A stretch of 64,000 nt of DNA from Cellvibrionaceae bacterium (GTDB lineage: Bacteria > Pseudomonadota > Gammaproteobacteria > Pseudomonadales > Cellvibrionaceae), in NCBI GenBank assembly GCA_028281575.1, contig JANQJP010000013.1, positions 62,001 through 126,000 of the forward strand, read 5' to 3'. The translations under genes and the position numbers were made by a program. Positions within the stretch are counted from its first letter, which is position 1, and each line of letters starts with the position of its first letter. Below, piece after piece: positions 52,549-60,249 of this stretch. Below the pieces are notes generated by a model. It ran no database searches. It was not told the origin of the DNA and was given only the letters and a program-made list of their open reading frames with translations.

Positions 52549-53367
52549 ATGGAATTAAATTGGTTGTCTATCATCCTTGCTTTAATGTTCACAGGGTTGA
52601 TTTCAGGCGTATTCGCCGGCCTTTTAGGTGTGGGTGGCGGCATCGTGATTGTGCCCGTATTGTTTTTCTTTTTTCAGTTCTTGGGGATATCGGCGGCGAC
52701 ATCGATGTCTGTCGCGACAGGGACATCGCTTTTAGTCATTGTTGTTACGAGCATGGCGTCCACTCGCGCCCATTATAAAAAAGGCAATATGGATATTCGT
52801 CTACTAAAATTCTGGTCGCCGTTTATGATTGTTGGCGCTTTGTTGGGCGGGCTCTTGGCTGTCAAAGTGGGTGGACTTTTTGCCTCCGTGGTATTCGGTA
52901 TTGTCGCGATTCTCGCGGCGATGAATATGCTGTTCCGGGCCAGTGCTTCAGCCTTATTGCGATCTCTACCAAATAAATGCGTTCAGGCCGTTTTAGCGAC
53001 GACGAATGGCGCAGTGTCGGTCATTATGGGAGTAGGGGGCGGCACTCTCGGTGTACCGATCTTGACCGCGTGCAATTACTCTGCGCATCGTGCTACTGGA
53101 ACTTCGGCGGCTTTCGGGCTTTTGATCGCGCTACCAGGTGTTCTTTTCCTGCTCTTTTTTACAATTCCGCCAGAAGATGCTCCACCCGCGACAATTGGTT
53201 TTATCAACGTTCTCGGCTTCGCATGTATCGCGCCCTTATCCGTTGCTGCGGCACCTGTTGGGGTGAAAATAGGTTCCTTAGTGGACGACCTAGTGTTGAA
53301 GCGCCTATTTGCCGTTTTTTTATGCTTGAGTGGTGTTCGAATGCTTTACCAGGCGATATTGATGTAG
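52549..53367 (+). CDS. TauE/SafE-family permease
   Basis: A ~272-residue membrane protein with about eight helices. The repeat signatures are GLISGVFAGLLGVGGGIVIVP in two parts near the start and NGAVSVIMGVGGGTLGVPIL in the second half, the classical GxGGG motifs. It is a second sulfite/organosulfonate-type permease in this window, more canonical than the one at 42.2 kb. I place the start at ATG 52549 (MELNWL); an ATG four codons earlier is also possible. It diverges from the glycosidase gene. Confidence 0.9.
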   Translation: MELNWLSIILALMFTGLISGVFAGLLGVGGGIVIVPVLFFFFQFLGISAATSMSVATGTSLLVIVVTSMASTRAHYKKGNMDIRLLKFWSPFMIVGALLGGLLAVKVGGLFASVVFGIVAILAAMNMLFRASASALLRSLPNKCVQAVLATTNGAVSVIMGVGGGTLGVPILTACNYSAHRATGTSAAFGLLIALPGVLFLLFFTIPPEDAPPATIGFINVLGFACIAPLSVAAAPVGVKIGSLVDDLVLKRLFAVFLCLSGVRMLYQAILM

Positions 53368-53471
53368 CGGTACGTAGCCCGTCTTGCATACTCGTGGCGT
53401 ATGCATGCGATGTGATTATGTTTTTGAGGTCCATAGTCTCGCCCGAGCACTCTTGGAGGATGCCAATCAAA

Positions 53472-53496
53472 GCCACCTTCATAGAAGGTGGCTTTT
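53472..53496. terminator. Bidirectional terminator between TauE and the TonB receptor
   Basis: GCCACCTTC-ATA-GAAGGTGGC followed by T7 on the plus strand, with A residues before the stem for the minus direction. It separates the convergent genes. Confidence 0.9.
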
Positions 53497-53501
53497 TTTA
53501 A

Positions 53502-55676
53502 TTAGAAACGGTAAGCGAGGGACAGGGTGATGTCGCGGGGCTCACCGTACTCAAGCTGATTGAAAAATCCAATTTGGTTGAAGTAGGTTTCGTCCAGCGC
53601 GTTATCCACGTTTAGCTGAATATCAAGGTCGGAGTTAAATTCATAGCGCGCCATAAAACTGACAAGACTGTAAGCGTCTTGTGTCAGCCTTTCAGGGTCG
53701 CCTGTAAACGGGTTGTTCGTCGCTGTGTAATTTGCCGATTGCCAGTTAACACCACCAGCGATGGTTAGCTTATCCAAAGCACCGGCAAACCGGTATGTCG
53801 TATAAAGTTTTAGCAGTTCATCTGGCTGGTTGGTGTTGACCGGTTCGCTTTCAGCATCTTCAACGGTAAAGTTGGTGTAACTGAAGCTGATGTCCCATTC
53901 CCCAAGAATACGACCCACCACTTCAAGTTCATAACCTGAGCTATTTGCGCCTTCGGCACCTCTGTAGGGTTGAAACATATCACCATTTTCCAAAGTAATT
54001 GGAGCACCGTCGGCTTGCCCTAGATTATCCTGTTGGATATCGAAATACGTGATGGTTGTATGCAAGGCTTCGTCAAAGAAACGCGATTTCAAACCGATTT
54101 CCCTGCTTTCTCCGATAATTGGATCGAGCGTATTAAAATTCCGATCTCTTAGATCTTGCGCTTGAAAAATTTCAGAATAACTGGCGTAAAACGTGTGCTC
54201 CGAAGTAATATCAACAAGGATACCGGCATAGGGAATGACCACACCGGTATCGCCATAACTTTCTTCACCGCCGAAGCTAATACCATCTCTCTCCCAATCG
54301 GCAATGCGGGCACCAACTATCAATTTCACTGGGTCTGCGAGAGACAGACGAGTTGCGGCATAGGCACCGAATTGATTTGTCTCCAGGTCAACGTTTCTTG
54401 AGCTCTCGCCCCAGGCCGGTTGAGGATAATTGCCATCCCATTCGAAGAAATTCCCCACGGGGGCTACGTCAGTACGCGAGTAACTTGAACTCACGCTCTC
54501 TTCGTGACTATCGATTGCACCAAAGGTGACATCGTGTTTGCGCCCAAATAGCTCGTAACTGCCACTTAGCTGGAAGCTGACGCTGGTCTGATCGCGTTCA
54601 GTGTCCGCGCGGTACGGAGATGCCCCTAAACCTAGCCCCGTTTCTCTGTCAACAACACCGAAGAGAAACACAAGATCCAGATCGGCCGCGTTTACATTGC
54701 GATTCCAACTGATTTTAGCTTCCCAATCTTCGCCAAAATTGTGGATAAGCTCAGCGAAGTAATTCTCAACGGTCGAGCCCCAGGATGACCAGTTCGCAGC
54801 AACTGTTGTCGAGCGATCCCAGTCTGTTCGGGTGCCATCGCTATACCAAGAAGACAGACCACCCCAGGTAGACGCGGTTGGATCATTATCCTGATACGAA
54901 GCGCCGACGCGAATCAAGGTATTGTCGGTGGCGTCTACGTCAAATGTGGCGTAAAGAACGGATTTGGTATCTCCGGCTAAATCGCGGAAAGAGTCACCAT
55001 CCTGATAATTTGCTACCAAGCGGCCCCGAACTGAGCCACTGCGATTAAGTGGGCTGGAGATATCGGTGTTGATTCTGTGAGTGTTCCAGCGTCCTGCCGA
55101 CACAGATGCTTTACCGCTAAATGCTTCACTCGTCGCGTGTTTTCGTACAAGATTAATGGATGCAGATGGATTTCCCGCTCCAGTCAGGAGGCCGGTTGCA
55201 CCGCGCACTACCTCTACTCGCTCGTACAGCGACGTATCGGATTGGCTTTCTCCGGCCTCACCACCGCCAATCCACGAAATAGGCACGCCATCTAACTGAT
55301 AGTTATCAATAACAAAACCGCGAGAGGAATAGGTCTGTCGAGCGCTATCTAGTCCTTTGGCCGAAATGCCAGGGGCGTTGTTGACAATATCTGTCAGCGA
55401 GCGCAAGTCCTGATCCTGAATGCGATAGCTGGTAATGACGCTTACCGACTGGGGTGTCTCTTGAAGAGTAAGGCCCAGACCCGTGGCGGTGTCTATTCGT
55501 TCATTTATCGTGTACTTTCCTGTAATAAAAACTTCCTCGACCGACTCTTCGTCCGGTTTGTTTGATTCGGCTAACACCGATGATGAAGCAACCAGTACTG
55601 AAAATCCGGTAGTGAATAGACGGATCGCTGTCGCTAAGCGGTTGCGAAACGGTTGATTGATTTTTGTGTTTGTCAT
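53502..55676 (-). CDS. TonB-dependent siderophore receptor
   Basis: A 724-residue outer-membrane receptor. A signal peptide (~1-37) precedes a TonB-box-like EEVFITG and the plug domain (~50-180) with QETPQSVSVIT and NNAPGISAKGLDSARQTYSSRG in two parts. A 22-strand barrel follows and ends in the required C-terminal Phe (LSLAYRF). The plug signature marks the siderophore subfamily (FhuE/FpvA-like). A near-perfect Fur box lies 114 bp upstream. No siderophore synthesis or ABC uptake genes are adjacent, so it may serve xenosiderophores. Confidence 0.95.
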   Translation of the reverse strand: MTNTKINQPFRNRLATAIRLFTTGFSVLVASSSVLAESNKPDEESVEEVFITGKYTINERIDTATGLGLTLQETPQSVSVITSYRIQDQDLRSLTDIVNNAPGISAKGLDSARQTYSSRGFVIDNYQLDGVPISWIGGGEAGESQSDTSLYERVEVVRGATGLLTGAGNPSASINLVRKHATSEAFSGKASVSAGRWNTHRINTDISSPLNRSGSVRGRLVANYQDGDSFRDLAGDTKSVLYATFDVDATDNTLIRVGASYQDNDPTASTWGGLSSWYSDGTRTDWDRSTTVAANWSSWGSTVENYFAELIHNFGEDWEAKISWNRNVNAADLDLVFLFGVVDRETGLGLGASPYRADTERDQTSVSFQLSGSYELFGRKHDVTFGAIDSHEESVSSSYSRTDVAPVGNFFEWDGNYPQPAWGESSRNVDLETNQFGAYAATRLSLADPVKLIVGARIADWERDGISFGGEESYGDTGVVIPYAGILVDITSEHTFYASYSEIFQAQDLRDRNFNTLDPIIGESREIGLKSRFFDEALHTTITYFDIQQDNLGQADGAPITLENGDMFQPYRGAEGANSSGYELEVVGRILGEWDISFSYTNFTVEDAESEPVNTNQPDELLKLYTTYRFAGALDKLTIAGGVNWQSANYTATNNPFTGDPERLTQDAYSLVSFMARYEFNSDLDIQLNVDNALDETYFNQIGFFNQLEYGEPRDITLSLAYRF

Positions 55677-55789
55677 TACATTTCCCCCAGAGACAAAAGC
55701 ACTTTCAAAGCACCAACCGCAAGCATTTATTTGAGAAATCTCGTGGAGTGGTGATTTAAAGCTATAGAAGTCACAACCTTTAAATACAT

Positions 55790-55806
55790 ATGATAATAAT
55801 TATCAT
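55790..55806. promoter_or_regulatory. Fur box of the TonB-dependent receptor gene
   Basis: ATGATAATAATTATCAT, a 17-bp near-perfect palindrome, resembles the Fur consensus GATAATGATAATCATTATC. It lies upstream of the receptor gene, implying iron-repressed expression. Confidence 0.8.
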
Positions 55807-55989
55807 TTAGGTTTTTGTGGCCGCGATTCTAGAGGATTGAATAGGGTTTTACAAGGCTGAAATAGCGCGATTTACTCGATGAAGCTTGAGTGCTTTACCA
55901 AGCGGATATTCAGTGTGTCTTGATTCAGTTTTGTCGCTCTCCGGCGACGCTTTTAACCTATCTGTTAGTGTCTTATTCTATTAAATTGG

Positions 55990-56037
55990 TCTATTATTGG
56001 ATCATATTGATTTTAAGTGCTCTATTTATAGATCATA
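55990..56037. promoter_or_regulatory. Direct-repeat operator candidate upstream of hipB
   Basis: TCTATTATTGGATCATA (55990-56006) and TCTATTTATAGATCATA (56021-56037) match at 14 of 17 positions and are 31 bp apart, about three helical turns, ending 9 bp before the hipB ATG. They are the likely HipB autoregulatory sites. The rest of 55807-56046 holds no gene. Confidence 0.55.
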
Positions 56038-56046
56038 ATTTGTATT

Positions 56047-56385
56047 ATGGCTAAGACAGCAAATCGCGCATATTCACGCTATACCCGCGAAGCAGTTGAG
56101 CTTCTCGCGGTGATGATCCGCGAGGCACGTATTGAGCGCAAACTGCCTGCAAAGGAGCTGGCAGAGCGTGCGGGCATATCGCGGGGTTTGTTGCAGCGCA
56201 TTGAAAAAGGCGACCCCAATTGTTCTTTGGGTGCTGTATTTGAAGTGGCGTATCTGCTCGGTATTCGTCTATTTGATAGCGATGAGCGCGCGTTGGCATC
56301 GACCTTGGTGATGAGCAAAGAAAAGCTCAGCTTGCTGCCCAAGATGGCAAGAAAACCCGCACGTGGGGTTGATGATGACTTCTGA
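56047..56385 (+). CDS. hipB: HipB-type antitoxin (XRE/Cro helix-turn-helix)
   Basis: A 112-residue DNA-binding protein. The helix-turn-helix spans residues ~25-85: IREARIERKLPAKELAERAGISRGLLQRIEKGDPNCSLGAVFEVAYLL in pieces, typical of HipB. It neutralises and co-represses with the HipA kinase encoded next. The C-terminal ~30 residues are extended and basic (KMARKPARGVDDDF). The gene overlaps hipA by 14 bp, a common arrangement that couples translation. This begins the accessory island. Confidence 0.9.
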   Translation: MAKTANRAYSRYTREAVELLAVMIREARIERKLPAKELAERAGISRGLLQRIEKGDPNCSLGAVFEVAYLLGIRLFDSDERALASTLVMSKEKLSLLPKMARKPARGVDDDF

Positions 56386-57655
56386 TATATATGAAGAAGC
56401 CTATGTCTGGATATGGCTACCCGGCAAGACCGAACCCGTCGTTGCGGGTAAGCTGGAAGCTGATAGCGCCGGTCTTCGGTTTAACTACGGTAAAAGTTAT
56501 TTAGCGCGCGCTGAAGACAAGATGCATCCGGCCATCGCAATATTTGATGAAGAGCTTCCACTGCAGGCCGGCGTGATAGAGCTAAAAGATGGGCTATCCA
56601 TACCAGGCTGCATTAGAGATGCTGCCCCCGATGCATGGGGACGCAGGGTTATCATTAATAAGAAGCTTGGCACCAAGGGTAATCGGGCGGCTGACATCGA
56701 ATTGGATGAGTTAACTTACCTGCTGGAATCGGGCTCAGATCGCATTGGCGCTTTGGATTTTCAGCTTTCGCCCACTGAGTATGTGCCAAGGCGAGCTAGT
56801 AATGTTTCGCTCGAAGAATTGATGGAATCAGCGAAGAGAGTGGAGCAGGGTGTACCGCTCTCACCAGAGCTGGATCAGGCGTTGTTTCACGGCTCTTCTA
56901 TTGGCGGTGCGAGGCCAAAAGCGCTTATTGAGCAAGATGATACCAAGTACATTGCCAAATTTTCATCCAGTGCAGATCTTTATAGCGTTGTAAAAGCCGA
57001 ATTCGTCGCGATGCGTTTGGCTTCGCTTTGTGGCTTGAATGTAGCAGGCGTGTCTTTGGCTAAGGCTGCGGATAAAGATGTACTGCTTATAGAGCGTTTT
57101 GATCGTGTAAAAACTGAGAATGGCTGGCAGCGCAAAGCCATGGTCTCGGCACTGACGTTATTTGGTTTGGATGACATGATGGCGCGTTATGCGAGCTACG
57201 AGCAGCTCGGCGAAATTATGCGCAAGCGCTTTGAAGACCCAAAAGATACACTGCGCGAGCTTTATGGTCGGCTTGTGTTTAACATTTTATGTGGCAACAC
57301 CGATGATCATGCGCGCAACCACGCGGCGTTTTGGAATGGTAAGTCGTTAAGCCTGACGCCTGCCTATGATATTTGTCCTCAAGGGCGAGCAGTTGGCGAG
57401 GCGACCCAAGCGATGCTGATACAAGGTAAAAACCGTGTGAGTATGATAAGTAGCAGCATCGCAGCCGCGCATCACTTTTTATTAAATAAAAACGAAGCGT
57501 TTAATATTTATCAGGCTCAACGACAAGTTATTGAAGAAAACTGGGAAAATGTGTGTGAAGAAGCGTCACTCAGTGAGGTTGATCGAAACCTTCTATGGGG
57601 CAGGCAGTTTCTAAATCCTTTTGCATTTGAAGGTTTAGGTGCTGACGAAAATTAG
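56372..57655 (+). CDS. hipA: HipA-family serine/threonine kinase toxin
   Basis: A ~427-residue HipA kinase. The N-terminal subdomain (~1-110) has WIWLPGKTEPVVAGKLE and PDAWGRRVI. The kinase core shows HGSSIGGARPKALIE (P-loop-like with the regulatory Ser), a catalytic loop CGNTDDHARNHAAFW with Asp and Asn, and the metal Asp in LTPAYDICP. In the family, HipA phosphorylates glutamyl-tRNA synthetase and triggers dormancy. All key residues seem present, so it is probably active. The start is ATG 56372 or 56375, inside the end of hipB. Confidence 0.92.
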   Translation: MMTSDIYEEAYVWIWLPGKTEPVVAGKLEADSAGLRFNYGKSYLARAEDKMHPAIAIFDEELPLQAGVIELKDGLSIPGCIRDAAPDAWGRRVIINKKLGTKGNRAADIELDELTYLLESGSDRIGALDFQLSPTEYVPRRASNVSLEELMESAKRVEQGVPLSPELDQALFHGSSIGGARPKALIEQDDTKYIAKFSSSADLYSVVKAEFVAMRLASLCGLNVAGVSLAKAADKDVLLIERFDRVKTENGWQRKAMVSALTLFGLDDMMARYASYEQLGEIMRKRFEDPKDTLRELYGRLVFNILCGNTDDHARNHAAFWNGKSLSLTPAYDICPQGRAVGEATQAMLIQGKNRVSMISSSIAAAHHFLLNKNEAFNIYQAQRQVIEENWENVCEEASLSEVDRNLLWGRQFLNPFAFEGLGADEN

Positions 57656-57832
57656 GAACGTTGTTGCCCGCATAGCCCCTTTAGTTTTCTTGTACGTGCA
57701 TATGTGTTTGGTCTTTTGGTTTAGAAGGGGCCGGTATTCGAGCTCCTGATCATTTGATTGTTTGAGAAGAATGCACGGTAAATCTTGCTGAGCGAGGGTT
57801 GTTATAGAAAACCACTATAGCAATTAATATGT

Positions 57833-57852
57833 ATTTAAATATATATTTAAAT
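57833..57852. promoter_or_regulatory. 20-bp perfect palindrome upstream of phd-doc
   Basis: ATTTAAATATATATTTAAAT, perfectly symmetric and 52 bp before the antitoxin ATG, in an AT-rich stretch. It may be the Phd operator. The remaining 57656-57903 gap has nothing else I recognise. Confidence 0.45.
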
Positions 57853-57903
57853 TAGTATTTTTGGTGTGTTTTTGATAGAGTTATATAAGAATAGGAGAAG
57901 ACT

Positions 57904-58152
57904 ATGGAAACGTTGTTAACGAACAAAACGGCGTCTTTGACTGAGCTTAGAGACCCTAAAAAAGTGATTGAGCAGGCAGGCGGCAAGCCCGTGGCCATTC
58001 TCAATCGCAATCAGCTTGAAGGGTACTTCGTACCTGCGTCTGCTGTTGGCAAGTTAGAGTACGCGCCAGCAGAAGAGGGTGAGGCTATGGCAGCAATGAA
58101 ACGCCGAAAAGTGAAGCTTAAGCCCACGCTTGACTATCTTAAAGATAAATAA
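57904..58152 (+). CDS. Phd/YefM-type antitoxin
   Basis: An 82-residue antitoxin. The N-terminal ~45 residues form the Phd DNA-binding fold: TASLTELRDPKKVIEQAGGKPVAILNRNQLEGYFVP in pieces, matching Phd proteins that partner Doc or RelE toxins. The C-terminal part is charged and ends KPTLDYLKDK, likely the toxin-neutralising helix. AGGAGAAG precedes the ATG. It is 15 bp upstream of the Doc gene. Confidence 0.88.
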   Translation: METLLTNKTASLTELRDPKKVIEQAGGKPVAILNRNQLEGYFVPASAVGKLEYAPAEEGEAMAAMKRRKVKLKPTLDYLKDK

Positions 58153-58167
58153 AAGAAAGTCTCAATC

Positions 58168-58542
58168 ATGAAAATTCTGTCCGCCAAGGATGTCGTGGCG
58201 ATCCATGAAGATGTGATTGAACCCAATGAGCTGCAAGGCATGGCTTCCAATAAATCAGTGGAAGCCATTCTTGCGCGTATCGACAACCGCATCGCCTACG
58301 GCATGATCGATGATGTTTATATGTTGGCAGCGTGTTATGCATGTTATATCGCCGTGGGGCATGCTTTTCATGACGCTAACAAGCGAACGGCGTTCGCGGC
58401 TATGGATATTTGTTTCGTGATAAATGGGATTCAACTCCAATACGAAACCGTTGAAGCAGGTGACATGATCATAAAGGCTGCGCAAAGTATTATTGATGAA
58501 GCTGAACTTGCTCAATGGTTACGCGAACTGCCTGTTGAATAA
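58168..58542 (+). CDS. doc: Doc toxin (Fic/Doc family kinase)
   Basis: A 124-residue Doc-type toxin. The Fic motif is HAFHDANKRTAF, matching the HxFxDANKR form of Doc, which phosphorylates elongation factor Tu rather than AMPylating targets. The N-terminal LSAKDVVAIHEDVI and the YACYIAVGHAF helix are as in phage P1 Doc. All motif residues are present, so an active toxin is likely. It forms a two-gene operon with the Phd antitoxin. Confidence 0.92.
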   Translation: MKILSAKDVVAIHEDVIEPNELQGMASNKSVEAILARIDNRIAYGMIDDVYMLAACYACYIAVGHAFHDANKRTAFAAMDICFVINGIQLQYETVEAGDMIIKAAQSIIDEAELAQWLRELPVE

Positions 58543-58950
58543 ACTTTGTGGGTTATCTCTTCTCTTTACTCTCAGGTAGAATGCCCAGCATTTTGCGGTA
58601 ATGCAGCGCTCTATGATAAGAAGCGTTCGGCTTTATGTGCTAGGTGTGCGCCAAACGCGACCTACGCTCAGCCAGAATTTTTGTGTACACGGGTGTGTAC
58701 ACGATTGGGAAATTAAGTATGTCAGAACAAAATTTTGTCAATGAAATCAATAAAACAAGGACGTTTGCTATCATCTTGCACCCCAAGCAGAACATATAAG
58801 ACACCCCAAACACAAACTTTAATAAAATCAAAAAGTTATAACGTGTCTGAGGTTGTCGTATTGACTCCCCGAGCCTTACTTTGACATGCTTAGTCGCACC
58901 AGATAGGTGTTTAAATTGCCCCTCAAAAAAATTTAAACCCATTCTTTGTT
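58543..58950. other. Gene-free gap between doc and the AbiEi antitoxin
   Basis: About 400 bp. TGTGTACAC occurs twice (58682-58690, 58694-58702), each containing the palindrome GTGTACAC, a possible regulator site. A leftward frame of ~120 codons crosses the gap but has no family likeness and overlaps the AbiEi start. The region may carry debris of lost genes. Confidence 0.35.
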
Positions 58951-59931
58951 GTGCTTGATTACACAGGCAAAGTCTATTCGCTATCTCGGCATGGTGGCGT
59001 TTCAACAAAAGACCTTAAAAACCGTTTGGGAAGCCCCGAGCAATTACCGACAGTTGATGCGACGAAAGGCAAAATACGCAAATTTTATACTGCTGATATT
59101 CTGGATCGTATCAACGCCCTTAAACGAAAACATGAGCAAGCACTATTGCCTCTAAAAGATAAAAAGGCGTTGCTTGTGCATATTCAAAAAGCCGAACGGC
59201 GCGAGCTGTCAGATCAACAACGCGTATCGCGTGATTTGCAGCAGTATTACTGCAAGAGTGGTTGGCTTGAATCTGTAGGGCGGGGGGCATACAAAAGGCC
59301 GAATGATGAAGTCGGTTGGCAGGATGCATTACAGGCACTGGTTGAGCAGGCTGGTCTCAATATACATGTAGGGGGCATGACGGCGCTTTCCCAGCAGGGC
59401 GCGGGGCATTATGTGCGATTGTGGAAAGAAAGGGTTTACCTCTTTTCCCCGCTAGGGGTTTCCTTGCCAGCATGGTTTAAAAAGTATGATTGGGGTGTAC
59501 CGATAGCGCACGTCAAAACGGGCTTTTTGCCCAACAATGCGGATTTAGGGGTGGCCTATAGCATGAAGCTGGATTCTACAAAAGGAATGACCGCGAGAGT
59601 ATTTTCAGATACGGCGCGAGCTATGATGGAATGTCTATATCTAGCACCCAAAAAACAGGATTTGGTAGAGTGCTATCAGGTGATGGAAGGGCTGGTAAAT
59701 CTGCGTCCTAAAGTTGTTCAAGGCTTATTGGAAGCTTGCACTTCCATCAAGGTGAAAAGGCTATTTCTCTATATGGCGGAAAAGGCTGACCACCAGTGGC
59801 TACAGTATATTGATTTATCCAAAGTAACCCTTGGCAAAGGAGATCGCTCTATTGTTGGAAAGGGTGTTAAACAGGGGGTCTATGTCTCTAAATACAACAT
59901 CATCGTACCCAAAGCATTGGAGGCTGTATGA
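58951..59931 (+). CDS. AbiEi-type antitoxin with unusual N-terminal extension
   Basis: A 326-residue protein. From about residue 85 onward it is a standard AbiEi antitoxin of type IV toxin-antitoxin systems: winged-helix start with DLQQYYCKSGWLESVGRGAYKR in pieces, IHVGGMTALSQQGAGHYVRL, PAWFKKYDWG, ARAMMECLYLAPKKQDLVECYQ and SIKVKRLFLYMAEKA. The first ~80 residues (GTG start, DYTGKVYSLSRHGGVSTKDL, FYTADILDRINALKR) are not part of the usual protein and I do not recognise them. They may be a fused fragment, or the true start may be a TTG near residue 67. It overlaps the toxin ATG. Confidence 0.82.
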   Translation: MLDYTGKVYSLSRHGGVSTKDLKNRLGSPEQLPTVDATKGKIRKFYTADILDRINALKRKHEQALLPLKDKKALLVHIQKAERRELSDQQRVSRDLQQYYCKSGWLESVGRGAYKRPNDEVGWQDALQALVEQAGLNIHVGGMTALSQQGAGHYVRLWKERVYLFSPLGVSLPAWFKKYDWGVPIAHVKTGFLPNNADLGVAYSMKLDSTKGMTARVFSDTARAMMECLYLAPKKQDLVECYQVMEGLVNLRPKVVQGLLEACTSIKVKRLFLYMAEKADHQWLQYIDLSKVTLGKGDRSIVGKGVKQGVYVSKYNIIVPKALEAV

Positions 59932-60129
59932 TAAGTCCTGCATATCGTGCACAGGTTGAATTACTGCTTCGTGTTTTGCCCTATGTGGCAAAAGAAGACG
60001 TATTCGCGCTCAATGGTGGCACGGCAATTAACTTGTTTGTTCGCGAGCTTCCCCGATTTTCAAAAGAATTCAGAGAAACATGCACAGCAACTCGATAGGT
60101 TGAAAAAGTGCCTTGGTGTGAGTGAGTAG
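59928..60129 (+). pseudogene. AbiEii-type nucleotidyltransferase toxin, collapsed by internal deletion
   Basis: The start (ATG overlapping the antitoxin stop as ATGA) encodes SPAYRAQVELLLRVLPYVAK and then EDVFALNGGTAINLFVREL, the normal AbiEii N-terminus with its GG nucleotidyltransferase motif. After about residue 45 the sequence jumps: a +1-shifted frame reads SEKHAQQLDRLKKCLG to a stop at 60129, which looks like the family C-terminus. The original frame stops at 60098. Most of the ~300-residue toxin, including the catalytic acidic residues, is therefore missing. Confidence 0.75.
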
Positions 60130-60249
60130 CTGTGGTATTGGTAGGTTTAGTCTCTGTCCTACCCTTAGCTAACATTGACATTTTTCCGCTAGCTAGAGCG
60201 CTATGAATACTTAAAATACATTCAATAATTCAGAAAGAGATTAGCGAGT

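Noticed and set aside
58640-59008. Leftward open frame of ~122 codons in the doc-abiEi gap
   Set aside because: No family likeness, no ribosome binding site, low-complexity hydrophobic middle and overlap with the antitoxin start; treated as a chance frame.
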